Shown: one piece after another, positions 53,084 through 60,497 of the stretch
How positions within the stretch are numbered: the first letter of the stretch is position 1
How the letters are laid out: each line of letters opens with the position of its first letter
Source of the DNA: Oscillospiraceae bacterium
GTDB taxonomy: Bacteria > Bacillota > Clostridia > Oscillospirales > Acutalibacteraceae
Direction: 5' to 3'
DNA length: 64,000 nucleotides
Assembly: GCA_031256825.1 (NCBI GenBank)
Contig: JAIRPV010000006.1
Coordinates: forward strand, 1 to 64,000
Made by a program: the position numbers and the translations under genes
Notes under the pieces: generated by a model
Told to the model about the DNA's origin: nothing
Databases searched by the model: none
What the model saw: the letters and a program-made list of their open reading frames with translations, nothing else

Positions 53084-54241
53084 TCAGAACCACCACATCC
53101 AGAAAAATCCAAACAGGAAGTGGCGGCAGATAAACTGGAGCCAGAAGGGCCACTTTTCCCAAAGATGGTGCTTCTCGTTGCCGCTGGGCGTAACAACGGT
53201 ATCCACTCTATTATAGAAATTCTCAATATCGTGCCAGCCCTTGATGAAATCCTTGTTTTTCTGCCCGTTGTTGGTAATGTTCAGTTCATTGAGCTTCGGG
53301 GTGTTGGTAATATCCAACGAAGTCAGCGCGTTCTCGCTCACGTCGAGCTTCACCAGCGCCGTATCGCCGGAAACATCCAGCGTGCTCAGCTGGTTGTTGG
53401 AAACATTCGCCGAAACCAGCGCGGTAAAGCCCTTCAGCTCCAGCGAAGCCAGTTTGTTGAAGCTGCAATTGAGATCGACCAGCGAAAGCTTTTGGGCGGA
53501 AAGATCCAGCGCGGCAAGCTGATTGTCTCCCACATGGATCGAGCGCACTTTGGGGCTCCCGGCCAGGGTAACGCTTGTCAGCTTGTTGCTCTGCGCGTTG
53601 ACGCTGAGCAGCTGGGGCAGGTTAGAAACATCCAGCGCCGCCAGTTGGTTGTGTGTGCATTCGACATACATCAGGTTTGCCAGCCCCGCAACATTCAATG
53701 CCGTCAGCTTGTTGTCGTTCACATTAAGCTCTTTCAGCGCCGTGCAGGGTGTCGCGTCTATGGATGTCAGCTTGTTATTGTTAGCGGTCAAACTCGCCAG
53801 CGCTTCGCAGCCGGTCAGCGTCAGGGCGGTCAGTTCGTTGTGGCCCGCTTCGAGCTGGATCAGGCCTGCCGGGATCTTCAGCGCGGAAAGCTTGTTGTAA
53901 CTGCATTTCAGCGTTTCCAAGCCGCCCAGCATGCTCACATCAAGGCTGGTGAGCGCGTTGTTGCCAACGTTGAGCGTCTTCAGCCCGGTGAAGAGCGCAA
54001 TCCCGGCCAGGCTCGAGATATCCTGCCGGGCCAAATCAAGCGCGCTTAGCCCCTGCGCCTCTTCCTCCGTGATGGGCAGATTCTGAGAATAGGGCTTTCC
54101 CAAGGCAAGATAGACCGCTTTTTTGAAGTTGGCGTCTGTGATCTGCCCGGAAATGTCGTCGGCGGCAATGGCGTTCAGCGCACCGGCCCCTAAACCGATC
54201 ACAAACAGCAAAGCCATTAAAATACTAACTATTCGCTTCAT
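53084..54241 (-). CDS. Secreted leucine-rich-repeat protein with aromatic C-terminal tail
   Basis: 385-residue exported protein. A signal peptide (residues 1-26) is followed by a short alpha-helical cap (DANFKKAVYLALGKP) and about a dozen repeats of 20-22 residues of the form L-x-x-L-x-x-x-x-N-x-L-T-x-L-D-V, a right-handed LRR solenoid likely used for binding. After the solenoid a charged linker (GNEKHHLWEKW) leads to a strongly aromatic hydrophobic tail ending LFGFFWMWWF at the C terminus. That tail resembles the end of the metzincin-like protein. No LPxTG is seen. AAAGGAGGAA precedes the ATG. Confidence 0.88.
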   Translation of the reverse strand: MKRIVSILMALLFVIGLGAGALNAIAADDISGQITDANFKKAVYLALGKPYSQNLPITEEEAQGLSALDLARQDISSLAGIALFTGLKTLNVGNNALTSLDVSMLGGLETLKCSYNKLSALKIPAGLIQLEAGHNELTALTLTGCEALASLTANNNKLTSIDATPCTALKELNVNDNKLTALNVAGLANLMYVECTHNQLAALDVSNLPQLLSVNAQSNKLTSVTLAGSPKVRSIHVGDNQLAALDLSAQKLSLVDLNCSFNKLASLELKGFTALVSANVSNNQLSTLDVSGDTALVKLDVSENALTSLDITNTPKLNELNITNNGQKNKDFIKGWHDIENFYNRVDTVVTPSGNEKHHLWEKWPFWLQFICRHFLFGFFWMWWF

Positions 54242-54365
54242 AACAGATTCCTCCTTTTAGTTCTATAGCTTCATAATACCACATTCGCCGACAAAAGGGA
54301 AGCACAAAATTCAGTTTCTCCCATTTGCACAAAAATGAAGTCTTCGTTTTGTTTATATTGCCCCT

Positions 54366-54545
54366 TTACTTTTGGGTAATCAGCCCCATTCCGCCGGGCA
54401 CCGAGCCAACAATCACCGTTTCCGCAAGGCAAACAGTGAGATCCACGTTCGTCTGCTGCGCCCCGCCGGGCAAAATAACGGCAATCGTCACGCGCAGCTC
54501 CATGAGAATGCGGTGCATGGTCTGCACCACACCTCTATAAGGATA
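54366..54545 (-). pseudogene. yunB: 3' remnant of sporulation gene yunB
   Basis: The minus frame reads GVVQTMHRILMELRVTIAVI, then LPGG, and ends with LAETVIVGSVPGGMGLITQK. This matches the C-terminal third of YunB (Gly-x-x-Gln-Thr-x-His, then the conserved AETVIVG-x-VP). No start codon or ribosome site belongs to it, and the homology begins exactly where the serine recombinase gene ends. The N-terminal part was not found in the window, so the gene is broken, most simply by insertion of the recombinase element. Confidence 0.6.
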
Positions 54546-56154
54546 CTGCTTCGCCGGGCAGCCGCCCAATGAACCTGTAGTGGATTTCGATCACCCTGCG
54601 CCGGTTTTTGCTGTGGGGCGCGCCGGTTGCTTCATGGATGAAAATCTTCTCCACGAAGTCCAGCAATATTTCGCGCGTGAGTTCCTGCACCGTGCCATAC
54701 TGCTGCGCCAATTGCAAAAATCGCGCGGCGTTGTCTTCGCCTTTCGCGCCTGCGGTAAGCTTTGCATCCAACTGCGCGATCTGCTCTGTCAGCTGCTGCA
54801 ACTCCGTTTGATAGCCGCCGCACAAGTCCGCAAACATCCCATCGGAAAGCAGGCCGCTGGCATTTTGCTCAAAGGCACGGCGCACAAGGCTCCGCAGTTC
54901 GCTTTCCCGGCGTTTGCAGCGGGCCAGCTCCCGCGCTTCGTTTGCCAAACCGTCTTCTGTTCCGTTCTTCAAAAGTTCGACAAAAGCATCCCGGTCAAAA
55001 CTAGCTTGCAGCACCAGATTGATGTTCGACAGCACGGCTTCCCGCAGGGCTGTGTAGCCGATATGGTGCGACGAACACGGGTTTTCCGCACCATTGCGGT
55101 TGCCGCTGCGGTAGGTGGCGCAGTTGAACGCGCCTTCGCCGCCGCGCATGGTGGGGCACGAAAGAAACCGCATCCCCTTGCCGCACTCGGCACACACCAG
55201 CAGCCCGGCAAAAATATTTTCGTGGCCAATCTGGTTTTCCCGTTGCTTCACGGCTACGAGGGGCTGCACGCGGTCAAACAGCTGCTGGCTGACCAGTGGG
55301 GCATGGGTGTTCTCCACAATGATCCAGTCTTCCTGCGGCACCCGCACGAGCTTCTGCATTTTAAAGGACTTTGACGCCAATCGGTGGTTCACCATATGGC
55401 CCAGGTACATGGGGTTGCGCAAAATGCCCGCGACGGTCTTGTCGCTCCAGTCCCAGGGGCAGTCCGGGTCGAACTTGCTTTGCAAACTGCCGCTGCGCTG
55501 AAATTCCAGCGCGGAAGGGATGAGGATTTTCTTCTCATATAATTGCCGCGCAATGCGGTACACCCCCATGCCGTCCGCCGCCAGCTGGAACATCCAGCGC
55601 ACCGTATCCGCCGTTTCCTCATCGATCACCAACCGGTGCCGGTCTGCCGGGTCTTTGATGTAGCCGTAGGGCGCGCGTCCGCCGTAGTGTTCACCGGCAA
55701 GGGCGCGGGTGCGCTTGGCTGTGCGCACTTTCTTGCTGATATCCCGTGCATAGTACTCGTTGATCACGCTTTTGAACGGCATAATCTCATTTTCGCCGTG
55801 GGCCGTGTCGATTCCATCGTTCAAAGCGATAAAACGCACGTCGTTTTCCAGAAAATGCATCTCGGTATAATACGCCACCATCGCGTTGTTCCTGCCAAGC
55901 CTGCTGAGGTCTTTGCAGATCACAGTTGAGATTTTGCCCGCTTCAATGTCGGCAATCATGCGCTGAAAATTCGGGCGATCGAAACTGGTGCCTGAGTACC
56001 CATCGTCAATATACTCGCTGGCCGCCAAGCCGTGTTCCTTGGCATATCGCTGGAGCATCATGCGCTGGGTTTGGATGCTATTGGATTCGGCGTCGCCGCC
56101 GTCATCCCGTGAAAGGCGGCAATAAAGCGCCGCCGTGTTTGCTTGTCGTTTCAA
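54535..56154 (-). CDS. Large serine recombinase (TndX/TnpX-like)
   Basis: 539-residue site-specific recombinase. Resolvase catalytic domain with AALYCRLSRDDGG (nucleophile Ser), YIDDGYSGTSFDRPNFQRM and DLSRLGRNN; recombinase domain from about residue 160 (RAPYGYIKDP); zinc ribbon LLVCAECGKGMRF...NCATY; C-terminal coiled coil. This class excises and inserts transposons or ICEs without host factors. TTG 56154 is chosen: GAGAGGAG lies seven bases upstream, while the overlapping ATG reads into a stop. Its stop lies at the border with the yunB remnant. Confidence 0.92.
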   Translation of the reverse strand: MKRQANTAALYCRLSRDDGGDAESNSIQTQRMMLQRYAKEHGLAASEYIDDGYSGTSFDRPNFQRMIADIEAGKISTVICKDLSRLGRNNAMVAYYTEMHFLENDVRFIALNDGIDTAHGENEIMPFKSVINEYYARDISKKVRTAKRTRALAGEHYGGRAPYGYIKDPADRHRLVIDEETADTVRWMFQLAADGMGVYRIARQLYEKKILIPSALEFQRSGSLQSKFDPDCPWDWSDKTVAGILRNPMYLGHMVNHRLASKSFKMQKLVRVPQEDWIIVENTHAPLVSQQLFDRVQPLVAVKQRENQIGHENIFAGLLVCAECGKGMRFLSCPTMRGGEGAFNCATYRSGNRNGAENPCSSHHIGYTALREAVLSNINLVLQASFDRDAFVELLKNGTEDGLANEARELARCKRRESELRSLVRRAFEQNASGLLSDGMFADLCGGYQTELQQLTEQIAQLDAKLTAGAKGEDNAARFLQLAQQYGTVQELTREILLDFVEKIFIHEATGAPHSKNRRRVIEIHYRFIGRLPGEAVSL

Positions 56155-56225
56155 TCCATCGCTCCTCTCGCAAACAAGCAAACGGCTGATTTGCCTGCCC
56201 ATGATACCTCTTCACGGACAGACAG

Positions 56226-56408
56226 TCAAATCGTTTCTTCCTGTTTTTCAGGAGATTCTTTCCCCATGTCCTCTGCATGCAAATTGCGCAGGGCGCGGGC
56301 CGAAAGGATTTCTTCGAGCTTTATTTGATCGCCAAACACGGCGCGAATTTCATATGTACAACTTGCATCTTGAAATTCCTGAACCTGATAGGGGCGTTTT
56401 GTAGGCAT
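56226..56408 (-). CDS. Small protein next to the recombinase, TnpW-like
   Basis: 60-residue acidic protein (MPTKRPYQVQEF...). The central TYEIRAVFGDQIKLEEIL recalls the short TnpW-type proteins carried by clostridial transposons (a TY-x-V-x-V-x-F then helix pattern), but the match is weak. ATG 56408 has GGGAGGG at six bases. It is 71 bases upstream of the recombinase, likely the same transcript. Confidence 0.55.
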   Translation of the reverse strand: MPTKRPYQVQEFQDASCTYEIRAVFGDQIKLEEILSARALRNLHAEDMGKESPEKQEETI

Positions 56409-56501
56409 AAAATCCCTCCCGCATATTGCTATGCGGGAGGGATTGTACATGATACCAGAGCGAAAGACAGGAATATATAGGCTGGAGAGGGGTGCTGTTG
56501 C

Positions 56502-56606
56502 CTAGAACGCCGAAGCCAATGATAGCAACGATCCCCGGTGTTCGCAGGCCAAAGGCTTCAAAAACCGGAGCAATTCGCAAAATTGCCGACGGAATCTCTT
56601 GGGCAT
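56502..56606 (-). CDS. Possible 34-aa open frame
   Basis: ATG 56606 follows AAAGGAG, and an extended -10 (TGTGGTAGAAT) lies about 50 bases before it. The peptide MPKRFRRQF...LASAF is basic then hydrophobic. It may be a truncated gene start (a broken yunB start was considered but not supported) or a leader of the element. Confidence 0.25.
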   Translation of the reverse strand: MPKRFRRQFCELLRFLKPLACEHRGSLLSLASAF

Positions 56607-56787
56607 GATGCTTCTCCTTTGTTTGAATTGTTGCTGACACTCCAATTCTACCACATTTTGAGCCGTTATGCTCTGTCTTTCTTGCACTTGCTATTGTAAC
56701 ACGCCGCCTCCAGTCTGGGGGAAAACTATTTTGGGGCCACATCATTGACACACGGAGAATCTGTTAGAAATTTTCTTTAAAAACCCC

Positions 56788-56816
56788 TTGACAAATGCCG
56801 TCGTATACGTTATAAT
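56788..56816 (+). promoter_or_regulatory. Promoter of tRNA-Leu
   Basis: Consensus TTGACA (56788-56793) and TATAAT (56811-56816), 17-bp spacing. Confidence 0.9.
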
Positions 56817-56836
56817 ATCTACACTGAGTTTTACTT

Positions 56837-56923
56837 GCGGCCATGGCGGAACTGGCAGACGCGCTAGATTCAGGTTCTAGTCGGGGCAACTCGGTGGAGG
56901 TTCAAGTCCTCTTGGCCGCACCA
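56837..56923 (+). tRNA. tRNA-Leu (anticodon CAG)
   Basis: Class II tRNA of 87 bases: acceptor GCGGCCA/TGGCCGC, anticodon stem CTAGA/TCTAG with loop TTCAGGT, long variable arm, T-loop TTCAAGT, encoded CCA. Confidence 0.95.
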
Positions 56924-56933
56924 AGCAGCAGAA

Positions 56934-56982
56934 GGCAAGCAGGCAAGTCCTTGATACACAAGGCTTGCCCGCTTGCCTTTTT
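56934..56982 (+). terminator. Terminator of tRNA-Leu
   Basis: 14-bp stem GGCAAGCAGGCAAG / CTTGCCCGCTTGCC with one mismatch, followed by five T. Confidence 0.85.
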
Positions 56983-57036
56983 GCCAAAAAGGACAAACCA
57001 GACAGCCCCTGGCAGCAAAACAGCGCTTGACTTTCC

Positions 57037-57186
57037 GTGAAATTTCGCGGGGTCAAGCGTCTATTTACCTCACGTCTAATCATACCTATGGCAGCGGGAT
57101 TCCGGCGATTGTGCCGCAGGACTTGTTCGATAAAGTTCAGGCGCGGTTGGAGAAAAACCGCAAAGCGCCCGCGCGGTACCCCTTTC
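57037..57186 (+). pseudogene. Decayed serine recombinase fragment
   Basis: The plus frame contains GSGIPAIVPQDLFDKVQARL followed by EKNRKAPARY, the conserved end of the recombinase domain of large serine recombinases (pattern P-A-I-V/I-x-x-x-L-F-x-x-V-Q-x-R-L). No resolvase domain precedes it and no zinc ribbon follows. It lies 110 bases past tRNA-Leu, as in a degraded integrated element. It is not part of the intact recombinase nearby, which is on the other strand. Confidence 0.65.
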
Positions 57187-57309
57187 CCACAACAATCGCA
57201 TCCGCCGCAGCCATGCATGCCTTAAGCCAACCCTCAAACAAATCCGCTCCGCCTGCGAGCAACCAATCTTCGCTGGCATTTTCCCCTCCCAATGCACGGA
57301 AAAATTCGG

Positions 57310-57417
57310 TCATATACTCAAAAAACAGGGCGTAGGCGTAAATTCCAAACGTTCGGCCAGCTCGGTCACGCTCATTTTGCGTTTGGCCAGCATGACATCC
57401 ACATTTACGACAATCAT
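57310..57417 (-). pseudogene. Truncated Xre-family regulator
   Basis: 35-residue frame MIVVNVDVMLAKRKMSVTEL followed by AER: this is the usual start of small YozG-type Cro/CI regulators. The second half of the HTH is replaced by unrelated residues and an early stop, at the border with the recombinase remnant. It overlaps the DUF2975 stop (ATGA), the standard pairing of these two families. Confidence 0.65.
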
Positions 57418-57893
57418 AGCGTCCCCTCGCTTTCCTCCTGAAGCACGGCGGCCTTGGTCAGATAGCGCGACAGCACCGCCGCCAGTACGCCGAGTGCGAA
57501 GGCGGAGATATCACCAATGACGCACATGAGCAATACGCCGGGATGATTCATGTTCAACAGAAGCAGCACGACATTTCCGACAAATACGAATGCAGCGTCA
57601 GCCATCAGCAGAAAACCGCCAGTTTTTACCCATTTCGCTGTTTTCATAGTGAGCACAGTCTCATGGATGACCGCGCCAGCCACCTTCCAGATGTAAACGA
57701 GAATAGCAAAGCAAGGAAGAGAAAACGCCCACGCGAAAATCAGCCACGGCCAGTACCACCCTTCACATTCTGGGTTAGCCGCGATCATGTCCTGCCCCCA
57801 AACAGGAATGACATACAAGCAGAGGAACAAACCGCATATCGCGGCGGTAATGGTAGAAACACGCATAAGATTTCCCAAGGTTTTGGATGACAT
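57414..57893 (-). CDS. DUF2975 membrane protein
   Basis: 159-residue protein with four membrane helices (near residues 12-30, 48-68, 92-112, 122-142), matching DUF2975 in length and in having an Xre gene overlapping its stop. Function unknown. AAGGAGTG precedes the ATG, and a promoter (TTGCAA 57948-57953, TATACT 57924-57929, 18-bp spacing) lies upstream. Its regulator partner is broken. Confidence 0.75.
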   Translation of the reverse strand: MSSKTLGNLMRVSTITAAICGLFLCLYVIPVWGQDMIAANPECEGWYWPWLIFAWAFSLPCFAILVYIWKVAGAVIHETVLTMKTAKWVKTGGFLLMADAAFVFVGNVVLLLLNMNHPGVLLMCVIGDISAFALGVLAAVLSRYLTKAAVLQEESEGTL

Positions 57894-58142
57894 AGAGACA
57901 CTCCTTTCGAATGAGCTGCTAACAGTATATCATAGTCCGAAAGAAAATTGCAAGAATTATTTATTGCAATACAGTAATTATTTTTTCTACAGAGGAATAA
58001 AAACAGCCCGCCTCATATGAAGCAGTTGCGGTAGTAGGTGATGGTATCGGGGGCAACATTAGCGAATACGCAATTTTTCCATAATATCCCTCAAAATATA
58101 TTCAGGCAGACAGAAATAATTACAGTTTTTCCATTTTGACAC

Positions 58143-58179
58143 CCACACGATTTGCCGAAAACCCCGAAAAATCGTGTGG
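58143..58179. repeat. 11-bp inverted repeat
   Basis: Perfect arms CCACACGATTT / AAATCGTGTGG with a 15-base loop, in a 330-base stretch (57,954-58,279) that otherwise holds only the tRNA-Ser terminator and promoter-like AT-rich sequence. It may be an old element end or a second terminator. Confidence 0.4.
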
Positions 58180-58230
58180 CTTTGCTTGCCATAATCCTTG
58201 TACGGCTTGTTTATGTCGAGCAAAGAGAAA

Positions 58231-58269
58231 AAGTGGACAAACCATTGATATACAACGGTTTGTCCACTT
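58231..58269 (-). terminator. Terminator of tRNA-Ser
   Basis: Perfect 13-bp stem AAGTGGACAAACC / GGTTTGTCCACTT, 13-base loop, T-runs on both strands, 11 bases past the tRNA 3' end. Confidence 0.9.
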
Positions 58270-58279
58270 TTTTCGTGAA

Positions 58280-58371
58280 TGGCGGAGAGCATGGGATTCG
58301 AACCCACGAACGGTTTGAGGCCGTTACACGATTTCCAGTCGTGCTCCTTCGACCAACTCGGACAACTCTCC
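58280..58371 (-). tRNA. tRNA-Ser (anticodon GGA)
   Basis: Class II tRNA of 92 bases: acceptor GGAGAGT/GCTCTCC, anticodon stem CACGA/TCGTG with loop CTGGAAA, long variable arm, T-loop TTCGAAT, encoded CCA. Promoter TTGCAT (58411-58416) and TATAAT (58388-58393), 17-bp spacing. Confidence 0.95.
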
Positions 58372-58452
58372 ATTTGCCAACGCAAGTATTATATCAGATT
58401 TCGGGCAGGAATGCAAGCTTTTTTTGCCGGCCTTCTTCTTTGTTGAAAAGAT

Positions 58453-59322
58453 TCACAGTGCAGGGATGCCAAAAAAATTCGCCCCGTTCTCCCAGAAAAA
58501 CTTCCGTCGAATCTCTTCGCTGAACCCAAGCTCGGCCAGTTCCTCGTCCAGGGCGGGCATTTTTTCGATTCCCGCCAGGCTCGGGTGCAGCGTGCAGCCG
58601 TCGAAGTCGCTACCAAGCGCCGCGCGGTCCGCCCCTCCCAGCGCAATGATGTGCCGCAAATGCCGGGCCGCGTCCGCCGCCGCGCCCGCGCCGCCCAAAA
58701 ATTCCGGATAAAGGGCCAGGCCAATCAGCCCCCCTGCGGCAATGACAGCCTCAATCTGCGCGTCGCTCAGGTTCCGCCCGTGCGGTTGCAGCGCCGCGCA
58801 GCACGAATGCGACGCAACCATGCGGCCGCCCATGCCCGCCACGTCCCAGAACCCCGCTTCGTTTAAGTGCGACACATCCGGAACCATTCCCAGCTCCCAC
58901 ATGCGCCGCACGCACAACTTCCCGAATTCTGTCAGCCCGCGTTCGGGATCGCAGCGCGCGCCAAAGCCCAGCTCATTCGCGCCATTCCACGTCAGCGTAA
59001 CAAGCCTGACCCCGCGCCGCGCCAGTTCCTCCAGCCGCGATAAATCGCCATTGAGCGCGTTCGCGTTTTCCAGCGCTAATATGGGCGTGCAGTGGCGCGC
59101 CAACTCCTCCCGCTGCGCATCGTAAAAATCCAGCGTCCTGTCGCATTCATTGGCGGCGTCCCGCCCGCGCAGCGTATCCGGCACAAAAACGGCAAACACC
59201 TGCGCCCATTCCTCCAGGCAAGCCGCCCGCTCCAGCGAAATATGCCCCGTGGCACGGGCAATCCCCTCCCCTTTTTTTCTGCATTCGGTCAGCGTGTCGC
59301 AGTGCAAATCGCAAAGTTTCAT
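58453..59322 (-). CDS. Membrane dipeptidase (M19 renal dipeptidase family)
   Basis: 289-residue TIM-barrel zinc dipeptidase. Ligand motifs: DLHCDT (His7, Asp9), ALENANAL (bridging Glu), DVSHLN, ASHSC and GSDFDG. It hydrolyses dipeptides, often with D-residues at the C terminus, so it could recycle wall peptides. It has no signal peptide, so it is cytoplasmic. It reads toward the tRNA-Ser promoter. The ribosome site (AAGGGCG) is weak. Confidence 0.92.
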   Translation of the reverse strand: MKLCDLHCDTLTECRKKGEGIARATGHISLERAACLEEWAQVFAVFVPDTLRGRDAANECDRTLDFYDAQREELARHCTPILALENANALNGDLSRLEELARRGVRLVTLTWNGANELGFGARCDPERGLTEFGKLCVRRMWELGMVPDVSHLNEAGFWDVAGMGGRMVASHSCCAALQPHGRNLSDAQIEAVIAAGGLIGLALYPEFLGGAGAAADAARHLRHIIALGGADRAALGSDFDGCTLHPSLAGIEKMPALDEELAELGFSEEIRRKFFWENGANFFGIPAL

Positions 59323-59451
59323 AGCGAAGCGCCCTTTCTTTGGCGGTCAGCGAAGATGTTTCCGCAAGCACCCAGAGCGTCTTCGACGCCGCCCGCCGCA
59401 CTCGCGCGGGGCTGCGGCTCCGCCTCTTTTGTGCATTCACGGATATTTTTC

Positions 59452-59480
59452 TTGCTTTTTTCCGCAATTGCGGTTATAAT
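59452..59480 (+). promoter_or_regulatory. Promoter giving an apparently leaderless mRNA
   Basis: TTGCTT (59452-59457) and TATAAT (59475-59480), 17-bp spacing; the ATG of the next gene begins seven bases after the -10, so transcription would start at or beside it. Confidence 0.65.
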
Positions 59481-59487
59481 ACATCCT

Positions 59488-60426
59488 ATGAAAGAAAAAT
59501 TTATTTTTGCCCCAAAAAAAGAAAATTGGCCCCTTTATCTCGGCAGCGCGCTGCGGCTGATTTCCCTGCTGCTGGCGCTGCGTGTGGTGGAGCCGTTTTC
59601 GCCTGTCATGATCGCCGGGCTGCTTGTGCTGTGGATTCCCATGGAAGCCGCGCGGTTGCCCATTGCGGGCCTTTCGGTGATCATTTTGCAAGATATCGCG
59701 GCGCGGCACAGAACCGCCGAAGGCCTGCTCGCTTCCGCCGTATATCTCGCGCTGGCGCTGGAGTTGCTGCTTCTGTTCCTTGCCCGCAAAAAAAACGAAG
59801 GCCTCGAGCGCTTCTGCGAAAAATCGCGGCCGCCGCAGGCGCTTTACCCGGCGCTGTGCGCAGGCACAGCGGTTTTAATGACGTTTTACCAGGGCAGCGG
59901 CTACTTTGCCGTGGGCGCGCACGGCGCGGGCCTGGCCGCCCTGCTGCGCAGCTATCGCAACCTGGGGTTCCATCCCAACTGGCGCACCGTGCTCTATTCC
60001 ACGATTATGCTCGTGATCTTAATCGCCTGGCCGCGCAAGTTTAAGCGCCTCTCAAAGGCCCTGCCCGCCGGGTTTGTCGGCATTGTTGCCGTAACGCTGC
60101 TCAACTTGCTGCTCAACCCCAACCCCCTGCGCTCCACCGTGGAAGAATTCGGCGGCGCGCTGCCGCTGTTTGGCCGTTTGCCCGTCTCGGCGCTGTCCAT
60201 GCTCCTGATCTACCTCGCGTGGGACGAAGTCCCTTGGGCGCGGTTGCGCGCCTGTTTGCGCGAGCATCCGGTGGAACGCGCGCTGCTGTGCGGCATCCCT
60301 GTGGCTCTGTGCTGCTTCGATCTCCTCTGGTGCCTGGCGGCGTTGGCCCTCATCTGGGACGCCTTCTGCGTTGCGCGGCTGATTGCGCAGCGCAAGTTGC
60401 CGCGCGGCGTGCCGGAAGCTGGCTAA
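59488..60426 (+). CDS. SulP-like multi-spanning membrane protein
   Basis: 312-residue protein with eight to ten helices. The C-terminal block KRLSKALPAGFVGIVAVTLL with GGALPLFGRLP resembles the second half of SulP anion transporters (helix then G-x-(L/I)-P loop), but the N-terminal half is short and there is no STAS domain, so the transport function is uncertain. ATG 59488 is the only reasonable start and has no ribosome site. Alternative: an uncharacterised membrane family. Confidence 0.7.
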   Translation: MKEKFIFAPKKENWPLYLGSALRLISLLLALRVVEPFSPVMIAGLLVLWIPMEAARLPIAGLSVIILQDIAARHRTAEGLLASAVYLALALELLLLFLARKKNEGLERFCEKSRPPQALYPALCAGTAVLMTFYQGSGYFAVGAHGAGLAALLRSYRNLGFHPNWRTVLYSTIMLVILIAWPRKFKRLSKALPAGFVGIVAVTLLNLLLNPNPLRSTVEEFGGALPLFGRLPVSALSMLLIYLAWDEVPWARLRACLREHPVERALLCGIPVALCCFDLLWCLAALALIWDAFCVARLIAQRKLPRGVPEAG

Positions 60427-60497
60427 CGACGAAAGCAACCGCCTTGCGGGCGATTGCTCTCGTAGCTTATTGACCTCCCAAAGGGAGAGGGGAAGGC

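Larger units (their letters stand above)
54366..56606. mobile_element. Probable small serine-recombinase element, limits approximate
   Basis: One end is set by the yunB/recombinase junction near 54,535-54,540. The other end is unresolved; it lies somewhere past the small genes at 56.2-56.6 kb. The interval also includes the yunB remnant. No long inverted repeats are seen, as expected for serine-recombinase elements. Confidence 0.45.

Noticed and set aside
54366-54569. Independent 67-aa gene after the recombinase
   Set aside because: The C-terminal residues match the end of YunB and the frame's start lies inside the recombinase gene, so it is a remnant, not a gene.
56877-57218. Minus-strand frame over tRNA-Leu containing RPRGLEPPPSCPD
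   Set aside because: A common spurious translation of tRNA-Leu; no ribosome site and it runs through the terminator.
58152-58523. Open frame over tRNA-Ser reading GIRTHERF and similar
   Set aside because: This is a well-known false protein arising from translating tRNA-Ser; the tRNA fold is complete there.
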